Virus record (IMG/VR): IMGVR_UViG_3300043429_000671
Coordinates: 1-49,467 of that record
Origin: a virus
Length of the DNA: 49,467 nt
Strand: one strand, 5' to 3'
Part shown: positions 30,722-37,481 of the stretch, in pieces
Position numbering within the stretch: position 1 is the stretch's first letter
Layout of the letters: the number at the start of each line of letters is the position of its first letter
The notes under the pieces: model-generated
The model's input: only the letters and a program-made list of their open reading frames with translations
Database searches by the model: none
Told to the model about the DNA's origin: nothing
Position numbers and translations under genes: made by a program

Positions 30722-31497
30722 AAGAGTTAAATACGGAAACCAATATTGGATGTCAAGGTGAATGGATGAGAAAAACCGCATTCGTTTCAGGACATATCAG
30801 AATTTCACAAGAAGAATTTGATACACATTACATTCCTCTCTTAGATAAAGCTATTGTAGAAAACCATAAATTTCTTATTGGTGATGCGAATGGCGTAGAT
30901 GCAATGGCACAGAAATATCTAGAAGAGAAAGGTGTTACTGATATAACAGTGTATCATATGTTCACTTCTCCTAGAAATACAGTGCCATCTGCAAAGTTGA
31001 TGGGCGGATTTGAGGACGATGATTCCCGTGATGCGGCGATGACACAGGCTAGCACTTATGATATTGCATGGGTTCGTAAGGGTAAAGAAAAATCAGGAAC
31101 CCAGAAAAATTTGGATAGACGCAAATCACCAACGGCAATATTAGTAGAATCTCAGGAACATTGGATAAAACCTGTACCTACTCGAAAATCTATCAACTCT
31201 CTCAACTTTGAGACTGCGACTTCGGAAGAGTTATATGAATTTTTTCGGGCACCACCGAAAGATGATCCCCGTTGGCCTAAAACCGGTGATAAGGTAAAAT
31301 TCCTTACGGCTGAAGGGCGATTCTTTCCGCATTATACTAATGTTATTGCAAATGCGAAAGAAAAGCTACGAATGGGAGAAATTTATACAGTTAGTAGATG
31401 CGAAGCATATTCTTCTTGGTGTGCAGTATGGCTAGAAGGTTTCGGAGATGATGAATTATTTCATCTTTCTATGTTTGAATTTCCTATAAAGGACTGA
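30718..31497 (+). CDS. SLOG-type nucleotide-binding protein with a C-terminal extension
   Basis: 259 aa. KTAFVSGHIRISQEEF, then FLIGDANGVDAMAQKYL and AWVRKGKEKSGTQKNL resemble the Rossmann-like SLOG fold of YspA/DprA-related proteins, which sense or process nucleotide-derived ligands. The last 80 residues form a separate beta domain (PKTGDKVKFLTAEGRF...). Another possible start is the ATG at 30766, which places the domain at the N-terminus. A role in nucleotide signalling or defence is only inferred. Confidence 0.7.
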   Translation: MKELNTETNIGCQGEWMRKTAFVSGHIRISQEEFDTHYIPLLDKAIVENHKFLIGDANGVDAMAQKYLEEKGVTDITVYHMFTSPRNTVPSAKLMGGFEDDDSRDAAMTQASTYDIAWVRKGKEKSGTQKNLDRRKSPTAILVESQEHWIKPVPTRKSINSLNFETATSEELYEFFRAPPKDDPRWPKTGDKVKFLTAEGRFFPHYTNVIANAKEKLRMGEIYTVSRCEAYSSWCAVWLEGFGDDELFHLSMFEFPIKD

Positions 31498-31506
31498 ATT
31501 ATTATG

Positions 31507-31514
31507 GGTAAATA
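31507..31514 (+). promoter_or_regulatory. Late promoter box
   Basis: GGTAAATA ending exactly 5 nt before the ATG at 31520. Confidence 0.55.
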
Positions 31515-31519
31515 ACTAT

Positions 31520-32221
31520 ATGTTATTGACTCATAGAAGAAAAGCATTTAGACCCGTTGAAGGTGTCGTAGAAAGTACCACTGATCCTTTTTTTGCTAAT
31601 GTTTCGGTTCTTTTACATTTAAATGGAACCAATGGTTCAACTACTATTGTAGACTCTGGGCCAGGGGCGAGAACATTTACCGCATTCGGTAATGCACAAC
31701 TAAGCACAACTAATCCTAAGTACGGAACGGCGTGTTTATTACTTGATGGAAATGGTGATTACCTATCATCTTCTGCCAATACTGCATACGATTTTGGTGT
31801 TGGCGATTTTTCTATCGAATTCTGGGTTAACTTCACCGGAACTGGAACACAATATATAATGGATTATGCGGCGGCAAATACAAGTGTCATCGCCATAACT
31901 CCAAGTTCGGGTAATGTGTTTGTGTATTGTCAAGGTAGTTTTTGTATAAACTCTGGTTCCACACCATTTACAACATCACAATGGTATTTTATACAGTTAA
32001 TTCGTTCAGGAGGAACATGGACTATATTCAGAGATGGTGTACAATATGCACAGGCCACAGGCCAAACTACGAGAACATTTGGAAGCTCTGCATTAGCCCT
32101 TTTAGTAGGTATAGCAGGAAATGGAGCTGCTCCTACTAATGGTCGAATAGATGAATTTCGAATGACGAAGGGGACCGCAAGGGCAGCTTCCCTTCCCATC
32201 TCCGCTTTCCCTGATAGTTGA
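31520..32221 (+). CDS. LamG/concanavalin-like virion surface protein
   Basis: 233 aa. Residues about 25-225 follow the LamG layout: VLLHLNGTNGSTTIVDSG, YGTACLLLDGNGDYL, FSIEFWVNFTG, WYFIQLIRSGGTWTIFRDG and a closing GRIDEFRMTKGTARA. Such domains decorate phage capsids or fibres and bind glycans. Its late box and the following fibre-associated gene support a virion role. Confidence 0.85.
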   Translation: MLLTHRRKAFRPVEGVVESTTDPFFANVSVLLHLNGTNGSTTIVDSGPGARTFTAFGNAQLSTTNPKYGTACLLLDGNGDYLSSSANTAYDFGVGDFSIEFWVNFTGTGTQYIMDYAAANTSVIAITPSSGNVFVYCQGSFCINSGSTPFTTSQWYFIQLIRSGGTWTIFRDGVQYAQATGQTTRTFGSSALALLVGIAGNGAAPTNGRIDEFRMTKGTARAASLPISAFPDS

Positions 32222-32227
32222 TAAATA
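32220..32227 (+). promoter_or_regulatory. Late promoter box
   Basis: GATAAATA ending 5 nt before the ATG at 32233; it overlaps the stop of the LamG gene. Confidence 0.6.
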
Positions 32228-32232
32228 ATATA

Positions 32233-32724
32233 ATGACGCACTTAAAACTTAATAATGAACATAGGTACGAATCTTCTATTCCTATAATAGATAATTTAAT
32301 TCGAAAAGGTTGGACTATTGTTGCCGAACCCCCAGATCCTCCGACTTACGATGCGAGCATTCATAAATTAATATACAATGCATCTACCAATGATTATTCT
32401 GTAATCGAACTCTCTTCTGAAGAATTGGCTAATAATGCAAGAGCTGAATTAGTGATGTTTGTAGAAAGTAAAATAGAAGAAGGATTCTTAGTAGAACCTG
32501 AAAATTTCAGATTAAATCTTCGAGATTCAGACCGTGCAATATTCGCACAGATGTTAGCACTAGTTAAAGAAGCACTAGACCTAAATTTTATAAACGATGA
32601 TACATTACATACTATCACAGATAAAGAAGGTATTAAAAGAGAAGTCACAACATTGAGATTTCGCCAGATAATGGTAGCATATGGATTTTATTATAAAGGT
32701 CTATGGGATATGTTAGTGAGTTGA
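32233..32724 (+). CDS. Probable tail-fibre-associated protein
   Basis: 163 aa from MTHLKLNN, chosen because the late box ends 5 nt before it; an in-frame ATG at 32218 would lie over the box. The text (DASIHKLIYN, EELANNARAEL, a long helix, then TTLRFRQIMVAYGFYY) resembles DUF4376-like proteins that follow fibre genes. Identity is tentative. Confidence 0.65.
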   Translation: MTHLKLNNEHRYESSIPIIDNLIRKGWTIVAEPPDPPTYDASIHKLIYNASTNDYSVIELSSEELANNARAELVMFVESKIEEGFLVEPENFRLNLRDSDRAIFAQMLALVKEALDLNFINDDTLHTITDKEGIKREVTTLRFRQIMVAYGFYYKGLWDMLVS

Positions 32725-32746
32725 TCAAATTATTTCATCTTTCGTA

Positions 32747-32775
32747 TTGACAAAGACGAAAATGTAGTGTAAGAT
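32747..32775 (+). promoter_or_regulatory. Sigma-70-type promoter before tRNA-Asp
   Basis: TTGACA, 17-nt spacer, TAAGAT at 32770-32775. Probably drives the tRNA group 32836-33476. A hairpin (AACGCCT with AGGTGTT) follows before the first tRNA. Confidence 0.65.
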
Positions 32776-32835
32776 ATAAGTAGTTTACAAACCTTGAACG
32801 CCTCTTAACAATGCGCAATTTTTAAGGTGTTTTAT

Positions 32836-32911
32836 GGAGCCGAAGACAAACAGCAGAGTCGCAATCCTGTCAAGATTGAGTTAGTGGGGGCAGCACCCAT
32901 CGGTTCCGCCA
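32836..32911 (+). tRNA. tRNA-Asp(GTC)
   Basis: Acceptor GGAGCCG/CGGTTCC, discriminator G, CCA encoded. Anticodon stem CAATC/GATTG, loop CTGTCAA. T stem GTGGG/CCCAT with the odd loop GGCAGCA. Confidence 0.87.
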
Positions 32912-32924
32912 GATAATTTAAAAT

Positions 32925-33002
32925 GCCGTTGTGGTGTAATTGGTAAACACACATGTCTTAGAAACATGTTATCTGTGGGTTCGACTCCCACCAATGGTAC
33001 CA
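32925..33002 (+). tRNA. tRNA-Leu(TAG) with a short variable region
   Basis: Acceptor GCCGTTG/CAATGGT, discriminator A, CCA encoded. D stem GTGT/ACAC; anticodon stem CATGT/ACATG, loop CTTAGAA; T arm GTGGG-TTCGACT-CCCAC. The variable region is only 6 nt (TTATCT), whereas Leu tRNAs are class II. Confidence 0.87.
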
Positions 33003-33011
33003 AATCGCCGC

Positions 33012-33080
33012 AAGGCTAGGTGTGTTATAACCACCGAAAGAAGAGAGATAAATTTAGATGTGGTTCGATTCCCTAGCCTT
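33012..33080 (+). tRNA. Degenerate tRNA-like element
   Basis: Perfect nine-base end pairing AAGGCTAGG/CCTAGCCTT and a T-loop-like TTCGATT, but the T stem is poor, no anticodon arm is visible, and AACCAC near 33030 pairs instead with GTGGTT near 33060. No CCA. Probably a decayed tRNA. Confidence 0.35.
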
Positions 33081-33135
33081 GGTAGGCATTTAAATTCAGA
33101 ACGTTCGTGAAATCCTTCGAATAAGTATTTTATAC

Positions 33136-33210
33136 GCCTATATCCCAATTGGTAGAGGAGAATATCTCAAAAATATTTTGTTCAGAGTTCGAATCTCTGT
33201 ATAGGTACCA
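33136..33210 (+). tRNA. tRNA-Leu(CAA) with a short variable region
   Basis: Acceptor GCCTATA/TATAGGT, discriminator A, CCA encoded. Anticodon stem AATAT/ATATT, loop CTCAAAA; T arm CAGAG-TTCGAAT-CTCTG. Variable region 5 nt, again class I rather than class II. An AATAAGTA late-type box lies at 33120-33127. Confidence 0.87.
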
Positions 33211-33230
33211 AACTTTTATAAGTAATAAAT

Positions 33231-33304
33231 GCGGGGTTGTTGTAACGGTAGCGAACTGGTTTTACATTCCAGAAGAAAGTGTTCGATTCACTTACCCCGT
33301 ACCA
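33231..33304 (+). tRNA. tRNA-Val(TAC)
   Basis: Acceptor GCGGGGT/ACCCCGT, discriminator A, CCA encoded. Anticodon stem CTGGT/TCCAG with a T-T closing pair, loop TTTACAT. T arm AAGTG-TTCGATT-CACTT. Confidence 0.88.
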
Positions 33305-33398
33305 ATTTTAGAAATTAAAAACTTCTAAAAGATACGCAAACTCTTATGATTTTGCTATGGTTTCTTTTTCCGTGTACCCGATAAACACGGAATATAAT

Positions 33399-33476
33399 GG
33401 CGGCTGGCGTGGCTAGTGAAACGGAGAATCTGCAAAATTCTTATTAAACGGCAGGGTGCGATCCCCTGAGTCGCCT
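33399..33476 (+). tRNA. tRNA-Cys(GCA)
   Basis: Acceptor GGCGGCT/AGTCGCC, discriminator T as Cys tRNAs require, no encoded CCA. Anticodon stem AGAAT/ATTCT, loop CTGCAAA. T stem CAGGG/CCCTG with loop TGCGATC. Upstream (33307-33330 and 33379-33392) two plain hairpins lie between it and tRNA-Val. Confidence 0.88.
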
Positions 33477-33487
33477 CATATAATTTG

Positions 33488-33721
33488 ATGAAATTAGAAT
33501 TAGAAGGAAGTGAAGAGTTTCTTTCATCCATATTAGTGATGATGTCATTTATACAGAAAAGTATAGACAAAAAAACTCCAATAAAATTAGATGTATCAAT
33601 TGATAGTTGTGAACCACTATCAATAATATATAAAGACGGTCGTAAATCTACCAAGTTAGACGAGATGCAACTATATGAAAACGTAAATCTTGCCAACGGT
33701 ACATTTAAATTCCACATATAA
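33488..33721 (+). CDS. Hypothetical small protein
   Basis: 77 aa (MKLELEGSEEFLSSILVMMSFIQKS...). Helical start, beta end. First gene of the translation-factor segment. No family recognised. Confidence 0.6.
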   Translation: MKLELEGSEEFLSSILVMMSFIQKSIDKKTPIKLDVSIDSCEPLSIIYKDGRKSTKLDEMQLYENVNLANGTFKFHI

Positions 33722-33738
33722 TTACGTAAGTAATATGT

Positions 33739-33954
33739 ATGAAAACGGAATGCGTTCAGGTTAAGGGAGAAGTTACTAAAATTCTTCCTAGCGGTTTTTA
33801 TCTTATTGTCCTAAAAAAGGTGAATGTAGAAGTTCTTGCTTATTTGTCTGGAAAGATGACAAAGCATAAAATAAGACCTGAAGTAGGTGATGAAGTTGTT
33901 CTAGAAATGTCACCTACAGATGTTAAAAGGGGAAGAATTGTTAAAAGAATGTAG
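33739..33954 (+). CDS. infA: Translation initiation factor IF-1
   Basis: 71 aa, the same length as bacterial IF-1, one OB fold. Recognisable segments: VQVKGEVTKILPSGFYLIV, VLAYLSGKM, then GDEVVLEMSPTDVKRGRIVKR, matching the family's HISGKMR and GDKV.VE.SPYDL..GRI..R. IF-1 sits in the ribosomal A site and tunes start selection with IF-2 and IF-3. The SGKM loop that contacts 16S rRNA is kept. Its neighbours include TilS and many tRNAs. Confidence 0.95.
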   Translation: MKTECVQVKGEVTKILPSGFYLIVLKKVNVEVLAYLSGKMTKHKIRPEVGDEVVLEMSPTDVKRGRIVKRM

Positions 33955-33983
33955 TTGAATCGATAGTTTTCTTAGGGTATATT
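33955..33983 (+). promoter_or_regulatory. Sigma-70-type promoter
   Basis: TTGAAT at 33955, 17-nt spacer, TATATT at 33978-33983, then 7 nt to the ATG at 33991. Confidence 0.55.
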
Positions 33984-33990
33984 TAATCCT

Positions 33991-34332
33991 ATGAAAATTG
34001 AAAACTCAGATATTCTAACTCAAAAACTTCCTCGCCGTTTCCGCAATAAACTAGTAAGAGCACTCCGTAGTGGACGATATACACAAACTAATGGGGTGAT
34101 GCGTGATCCATTGGAAAATGCTTATGATGTTCTAGGTGTAGCCCATCGTATTGCAGGAGTCCCCAAACAATCTATTACTAAGATGAGAGGTGCTCCACAA
34201 GGAAAGCAGTATAATTTCTTACCAAAGGTTCTTACTATGAAAGATACAGAAGTTACGCAAAAGCTTATGGCTTTAAATGATAAAGGTCTTTCGTTTAGGT
34301 GGATCGCTTCCCATCTTGAAAATTGTATGTAA
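33991..34332 (+). CDS. Hypothetical basic protein
   Basis: 113 aa, starting MKIENSDILTQKLPRRFRNKLVRALRSG, likely two helical domains; GLSFRWIASHLE near the end resembles an HTH helix. Might bind nucleic acid. Own promoter; a terminator follows. Confidence 0.6.
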   Translation: MKIENSDILTQKLPRRFRNKLVRALRSGRYTQTNGVMRDPLENAYDVLGVAHRIAGVPKQSITKMRGAPQGKQYNFLPKVLTMKDTEVTQKLMALNDKGLSFRWIASHLENCM

Positions 34333-34378
34333 TTATTAATTAATATTTTCGGCCTGTTGTAGGGTCGTTGTCATACCC

Positions 34379-34424
34379 ACTTATCGGCTATTTGGTTTTT
34401 ACTGAATAGCCGATAAGTATTTTT
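34379..34424 (+). terminator. Rho-independent terminator
   Basis: ACTTATCGGCTATT at 34379-34392 pairs with AATAGCCGATAAGT at 34405-34418, then TTTTT. The next ATG is at 34425, directly after it. Confidence 0.85.
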
Positions 34425-35174
34425 ATGAATCTCAAAGAATATTATCTACTCAAAGAACGTGCATATTTTATAGACCTTGCCACTCTATCTGAAGAAATTA
34501 TCAACCAACTTCAAGAGAAACTAGCAAAGAAAAAGTCCATTCGTTCTGGAGATAAGATCACTGTTAAAATTGCAGATGCATATGAATTAGATATAAAACT
34601 CTATAAAGGAAAAAGCCATGCCGCAAGAGATGCAGAGCATAACGGTCCAGCAGTCGAAGAAGAATCTTCTGCAATGTATTTTCCTGCAACAGATGAATCG
34701 AATGGACGAATTGAAATATATGTTAACTCTTCTAAGAAATCACAGAGTTATTATAAAGAGCGTAAATTTGAAGATTTTATAAATAAGAGTCTTCCTAAAT
34801 ATATTAAAGATATTCTGCGACATGAAATTGCACATGCATATGAAGATATAGTATCTGATGCAGGAAAGTACAAACAAACCCAAAATACTACAAGAAAGGG
34901 ATATTTTAATTCAGATGATGAAGTAAATGCATATTTCATGCAGTGGTTCCCAGGAGAACTTCAAAATAATAAAATAGCACAATATCATTTGTCAGCAGCG
35001 CGTAATGCGACAGATGATAGGATTAAAACTGATCATATAAATCGTGCTGCAAAAGTATTACTGAGTAAGTTATCTGAATTGCCTTGGGTAGCCGAATTGG
35101 ACGAGAAGAATAAAAAGTGGTTAATAAAAACAACCTATACTTCTTTACAGGAGTTACTTGACAGGTCGAAATAA
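34425..35174 (+). CDS. Zinc metallopeptidase-like protein
   Basis: 249 aa. HEIAHAYED at residues 133-141 is an HExxH zinc motif with an acidic residue shortly after. The N-terminus MNLKEYYLLKERA is of the short helical type seen on T4-like virion proteins, so it may be packaged or act in maturation. No homologue named with confidence. The end of the gene contains the promoter of the TilS gene. Confidence 0.7.
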   Translation: MNLKEYYLLKERAYFIDLATLSEEIINQLQEKLAKKKSIRSGDKITVKIADAYELDIKLYKGKSHAARDAEHNGPAVEEESSAMYFPATDESNGRIEIYVNSSKKSQSYYKERKFEDFINKSLPKYIKDILRHEIAHAYEDIVSDAGKYKQTQNTTRKGYFNSDDEVNAYFMQWFPGELQNNKIAQYHLSAARNATDDRIKTDHINRAAKVLLSKLSELPWVAELDEKNKKWLIKTTYTSLQELLDRSK

Positions 35175-35185
35175 AGTCCTATAGT
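35158..35185 (+). promoter_or_regulatory. Sigma-70-type promoter of the TilS gene
   Basis: TTGACA at 35158, 16-nt spacer, TATAGT at 35180-35185, 7 nt before the ATG at 35193. Confidence 0.65.
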
Positions 35186-35192
35186 GTGGAAT

Positions 35193-35849
35193 ATGCGGTT
35201 CATTCCACAGATTCTCAAGTTAGCCAACAATAAAGTTACCGTTGCATGTAGCGGTGGCATAGATAGTCTTGCTATTGCAGCTTTTCTAAAGATTTATTAC
35301 CCCAGGATTAATCTACAATGTTTTCATTTCAATCATAATCTTCGTGAACAAAATGAGATTATGTCTAATTCGGTTTTTACCTTTTGTAAAGATTTTAATA
35401 TTAGGTGGGAAGAATCTTATAGAAATGGTAATTACGATGACACCGATCCTAAAGACGAATCTACCCTTAGAGCATTGCGCTATAAAGCAATGGCAGGTCT
35501 GGGATATGTAATCACAGGTCATCATATCGACGATGCATGTGAGAATTATATGTTTAATTGTTTGAATGGGGTTCCTGAATATCTTCCGATTCCGTTGGTT
35601 ACTGAATATAAAGATTTTGATCTTACTGTTATTCGCCCCTTTATTCTGAATGAAAAGGAAGAGTTTCGTGCATTCGTAAAAGATTATGATTTGGAACAAT
35701 ACGTTGTAGAAGATGAAACTAATACTGATGAAGGTTATCGCAGAAATTGGCTAAGAAATAATTTAATTCCACAGATTTCCGAGAAGGGATATAATTTAAA
35801 AACTATTGTCAAGAAACGTTATGAAAAATACATTAAAGAAAACTATTAA
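35193..35849 (+). CDS. tilS: tRNA(Ile)-lysidine synthetase, short form
   Basis: 218 aa. PP-loop SGGIDS at 20-25, then FHFNHNLREQ, GHHIDDACE at 109-117, RPFILNEKEEF, DETNTD and RRNWLRNNLIP, all TilS signatures. TilS converts C34 of the CAU tRNA-Ile to lysidine so that it reads AUA. It is the catalytic N-terminal domain only; the C-terminal domains of the long bacterial form are absent. A GTG at 35184 is in frame but lies in the -10 box. Two CAT tRNAs of the phage (14855, 14936) are obvious substrates. Confidence 0.93.
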   Translation: MRFIPQILKLANNKVTVACSGGIDSLAIAAFLKIYYPRINLQCFHFNHNLREQNEIMSNSVFTFCKDFNIRWEESYRNGNYDDTDPKDESTLRALRYKAMAGLGYVITGHHIDDACENYMFNCLNGVPEYLPIPLVTEYKDFDLTVIRPFILNEKEEFRAFVKDYDLEQYVVEDETNTDEGYRRNWLRNNLIPQISEKGYNLKTIVKKRYEKYIKENY

Positions 35850-36087
35850 GAATATTATTATAGAATATTTCGATAAACATTGTAAAAAGCTTGATGAGGA
35901 CTATTGGGATTATAGTGAATGGGAGGATTTGTTAGATTTTAAGAAATTCGTAGATACTGTCCCAAATATAGTGTTAGAAGCGAATAAAAGAAGAACCATC
36001 TTCACTATAAAATTTGTAGAAAATGGTGAACGGGTAAAGTTTAGTTTAAGGGAGTATAACAAATTAATATCAGATCTATCAGTATGA
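35821..36087 (+). CDS. Hypothetical small protein
   Basis: 88 aa from MKNTLKKTIKNIIIEYF, overlapping the TilS gene by 29 bp in another frame. Helical then beta. No family recognised. Confidence 0.6.
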   Translation: MKNTLKKTIKNIIIEYFDKHCKKLDEDYWDYSEWEDLLDFKKFVDTVPNIVLEANKRRTIFTIKFVENGERVKFSLREYNKLISDLSV

Positions 36088-36311
36088 AAGGTTGTGTAAC
36101 TATAGAAGAATCTCTACAGAGTTTAATAGATGCTGCGAAATTATACTCTAAGAAAAACGAAGGGGAAGGTCCACATAGTTTTTATCCTACGATGTATCAT
36201 TATACAATGATACGATATCTAAAATTAGTCAAAAGAAAAGCTAAATTCTTCTTTGATCCTGATGACCGAAGATTTGGTGGTCCTACTTTGAATTGGGATG
36301 TAGACGAATAA
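36084..36311 (+). CDS. Hypothetical small protein
   Basis: 75 aa (MKGCVTIEESLQSLIDAAKLYSKKN...). Coupled by ATGA to the gene before; a bidirectional terminator follows. No family recognised. Confidence 0.6.
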   Translation: MKGCVTIEESLQSLIDAAKLYSKKNEGEGPHSFYPTMYHYTMIRYLKLVKRKAKFFFDPDDRRFGGPTLNWDVDE

Positions 36312-36314
36312 AAT

Positions 36315-36350
36315 AAAAAAACCCGCTAATTTCTTAGCGGGTTTTTTTAT
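36315..36350. terminator. Bidirectional terminator
   Basis: ACCCGCTAA/TTAGCGGGT with A-run before and T-run after, between convergent genes. Confidence 0.9.
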
Positions 36351-36359
36351 TATTTAAAT

Positions 36360-37040
36360 TTAGCGTTGTGGTATATTAACAGGTGGACAGCTTCCACCCG
36401 TTCCAGTGAGAATTTTAGCTTCGTATGCTTGGAACACATTATCAATTTCTTGTTGTGCTCCTGCATTAGAATCAAGAACACCAGTTTCATATGCATGTGC
36501 AACTCTCCAGTATTGATACTGGAACGCTACCTCGAACTCTGTAAGGTCGTTTCCTTCGATGTTGTAGGTGATTTGTCCTACATTCTGAGGGTAGACACCA
36601 TGAAGGCGATAAACACGCATAATGTCGCAATTAGGAGCAAGTATGGCAAGGTCTATAGTTGTGTTGTCGCATGGGAAACCTGTTCCACATGATGTTTCAT
36701 CACTAATAGTTGCAAAACTCCAACGTTCAAGAGCATTACGCACAAGATAATCCCCAGGAGTTCTGAATGTTATAGACCACGGGTTAGGTGTGTAACGGGC
36801 CATCCCTTGAATGTTGATAGGAAACCCTTGATAAGGCACTTCGATATTCTGAATTTCTCTTCCAGGAACAGAGAGGGTCTTTGCATAAACATGGCCCCCA
36901 AGTCCAGCGGGTTTTTCAATAAGTTCACGATACACATAATCGGGAACATTGCTCATGTTTAAAATTCGAATCTGCCATGATCTCGAAAAATCATGTTGTT
37001 GGAAAACTTCTCTTGCGTTTTTAATACTGCCTAGTGCCAT
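36360..37040 (-). CDS. 19: Tail tube protein, T4 gp19-like
   Basis: 226 aa from MALGSIKNAREV, just over the 163-aa T4 gp19. Family text: SRSWQIRILNM, AKTLSVPGREI, then PYQGFPINIQGMARYTPNPWSITFRTPGD and VYRLHGVYPQNVGQITYN. The last third adds an insert with Cys and a tail. A late box GATAAATA ends 5 nt before this ATG, excluding the upstream in-frame ATG at 37064. Tail tube subunits stack inside the contractile sheath. Confidence 0.9.
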   Translation of the reverse strand: MALGSIKNAREVFQQHDFSRSWQIRILNMSNVPDYVYRELIEKPAGLGGHVYAKTLSVPGREIQNIEVPYQGFPINIQGMARYTPNPWSITFRTPGDYLVRNALERWSFATISDETSCGTGFPCDNTTIDLAILAPNCDIMRVYRLHGVYPQNVGQITYNIEGNDLTEFEVAFQYQYWRVAHAYETGVLDSNAGAQQEIDNVFQAYEAKILTGTGGSCPPVNIPQR

Positions 37041-37045
37041 GTAAT

Positions 37046-37053
37046 TATTTATC
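37046..37053 (-). promoter_or_regulatory. T4-type late promoter box
   Basis: GATAAATA on the minus strand, 5 nt before the tail tube ATG. Confidence 0.65.
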
Positions 37054-37076
37054 ACTAAAAACACAAATCTATAAAA

Positions 37077-37115
37077 TAAAAAACCCGTTAGAATTTTCTA
37101 ACGGGTTTTTTATTT
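37077..37115. terminator. Bidirectional-looking terminator
   Basis: AACCCGTTAGA/TCTAACGGGTT with flanking A and T runs, between the tail tube gene and the next minus-strand group. Confidence 0.9.
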
Positions 37116-37157
37116 TATTCAGTCCATTCTCGAATACTGTAAGAAACTAGTCCTGCT

Positions 37158-37481
37158 TCATGCTAAGAATTCGTATGTTAGTTCTTCTGTATTATTCGAT
37201 TCTTCTGTACTTCCTCGAAGGGAATACTTATAAGGAATTCCACCAGTTTTCTCTATACAAGTCTTGATGTCTCCACTGACATTATTAATATAAGTCAGTA
37301 AATCACCATGTGAAATATCTTTTTCTTCAATATTTTTCCCTGTTAATTGACTCATATTATTAACGAATTTCAATGCATTACATAGTGCTACCCATTTTGC
37401 GGCTTCATCTAGCGACATTTCGGCAGCGGGTAGAATTTTATATTTATCGGATAATTTGGATACGTTCGTTTCGGTTTTCAT
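37158..37481 (-). CDS. Hypothetical protein
   Basis: 107 aa (MKTETNVSKLSDKYKILPAAEMSLDEAAKW...), helical. Overlaps the upstream gene by 38 bp. No family recognised. Confidence 0.6.
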   Translation of the reverse strand: MKTETNVSKLSDKYKILPAAEMSLDEAAKWVALCNALKFVNNMSQLTGKNIEEKDISHGDLLTYINNVSGDIKTCIEKTGGIPYKYSLRGSTEESNNTEELTYEFLA

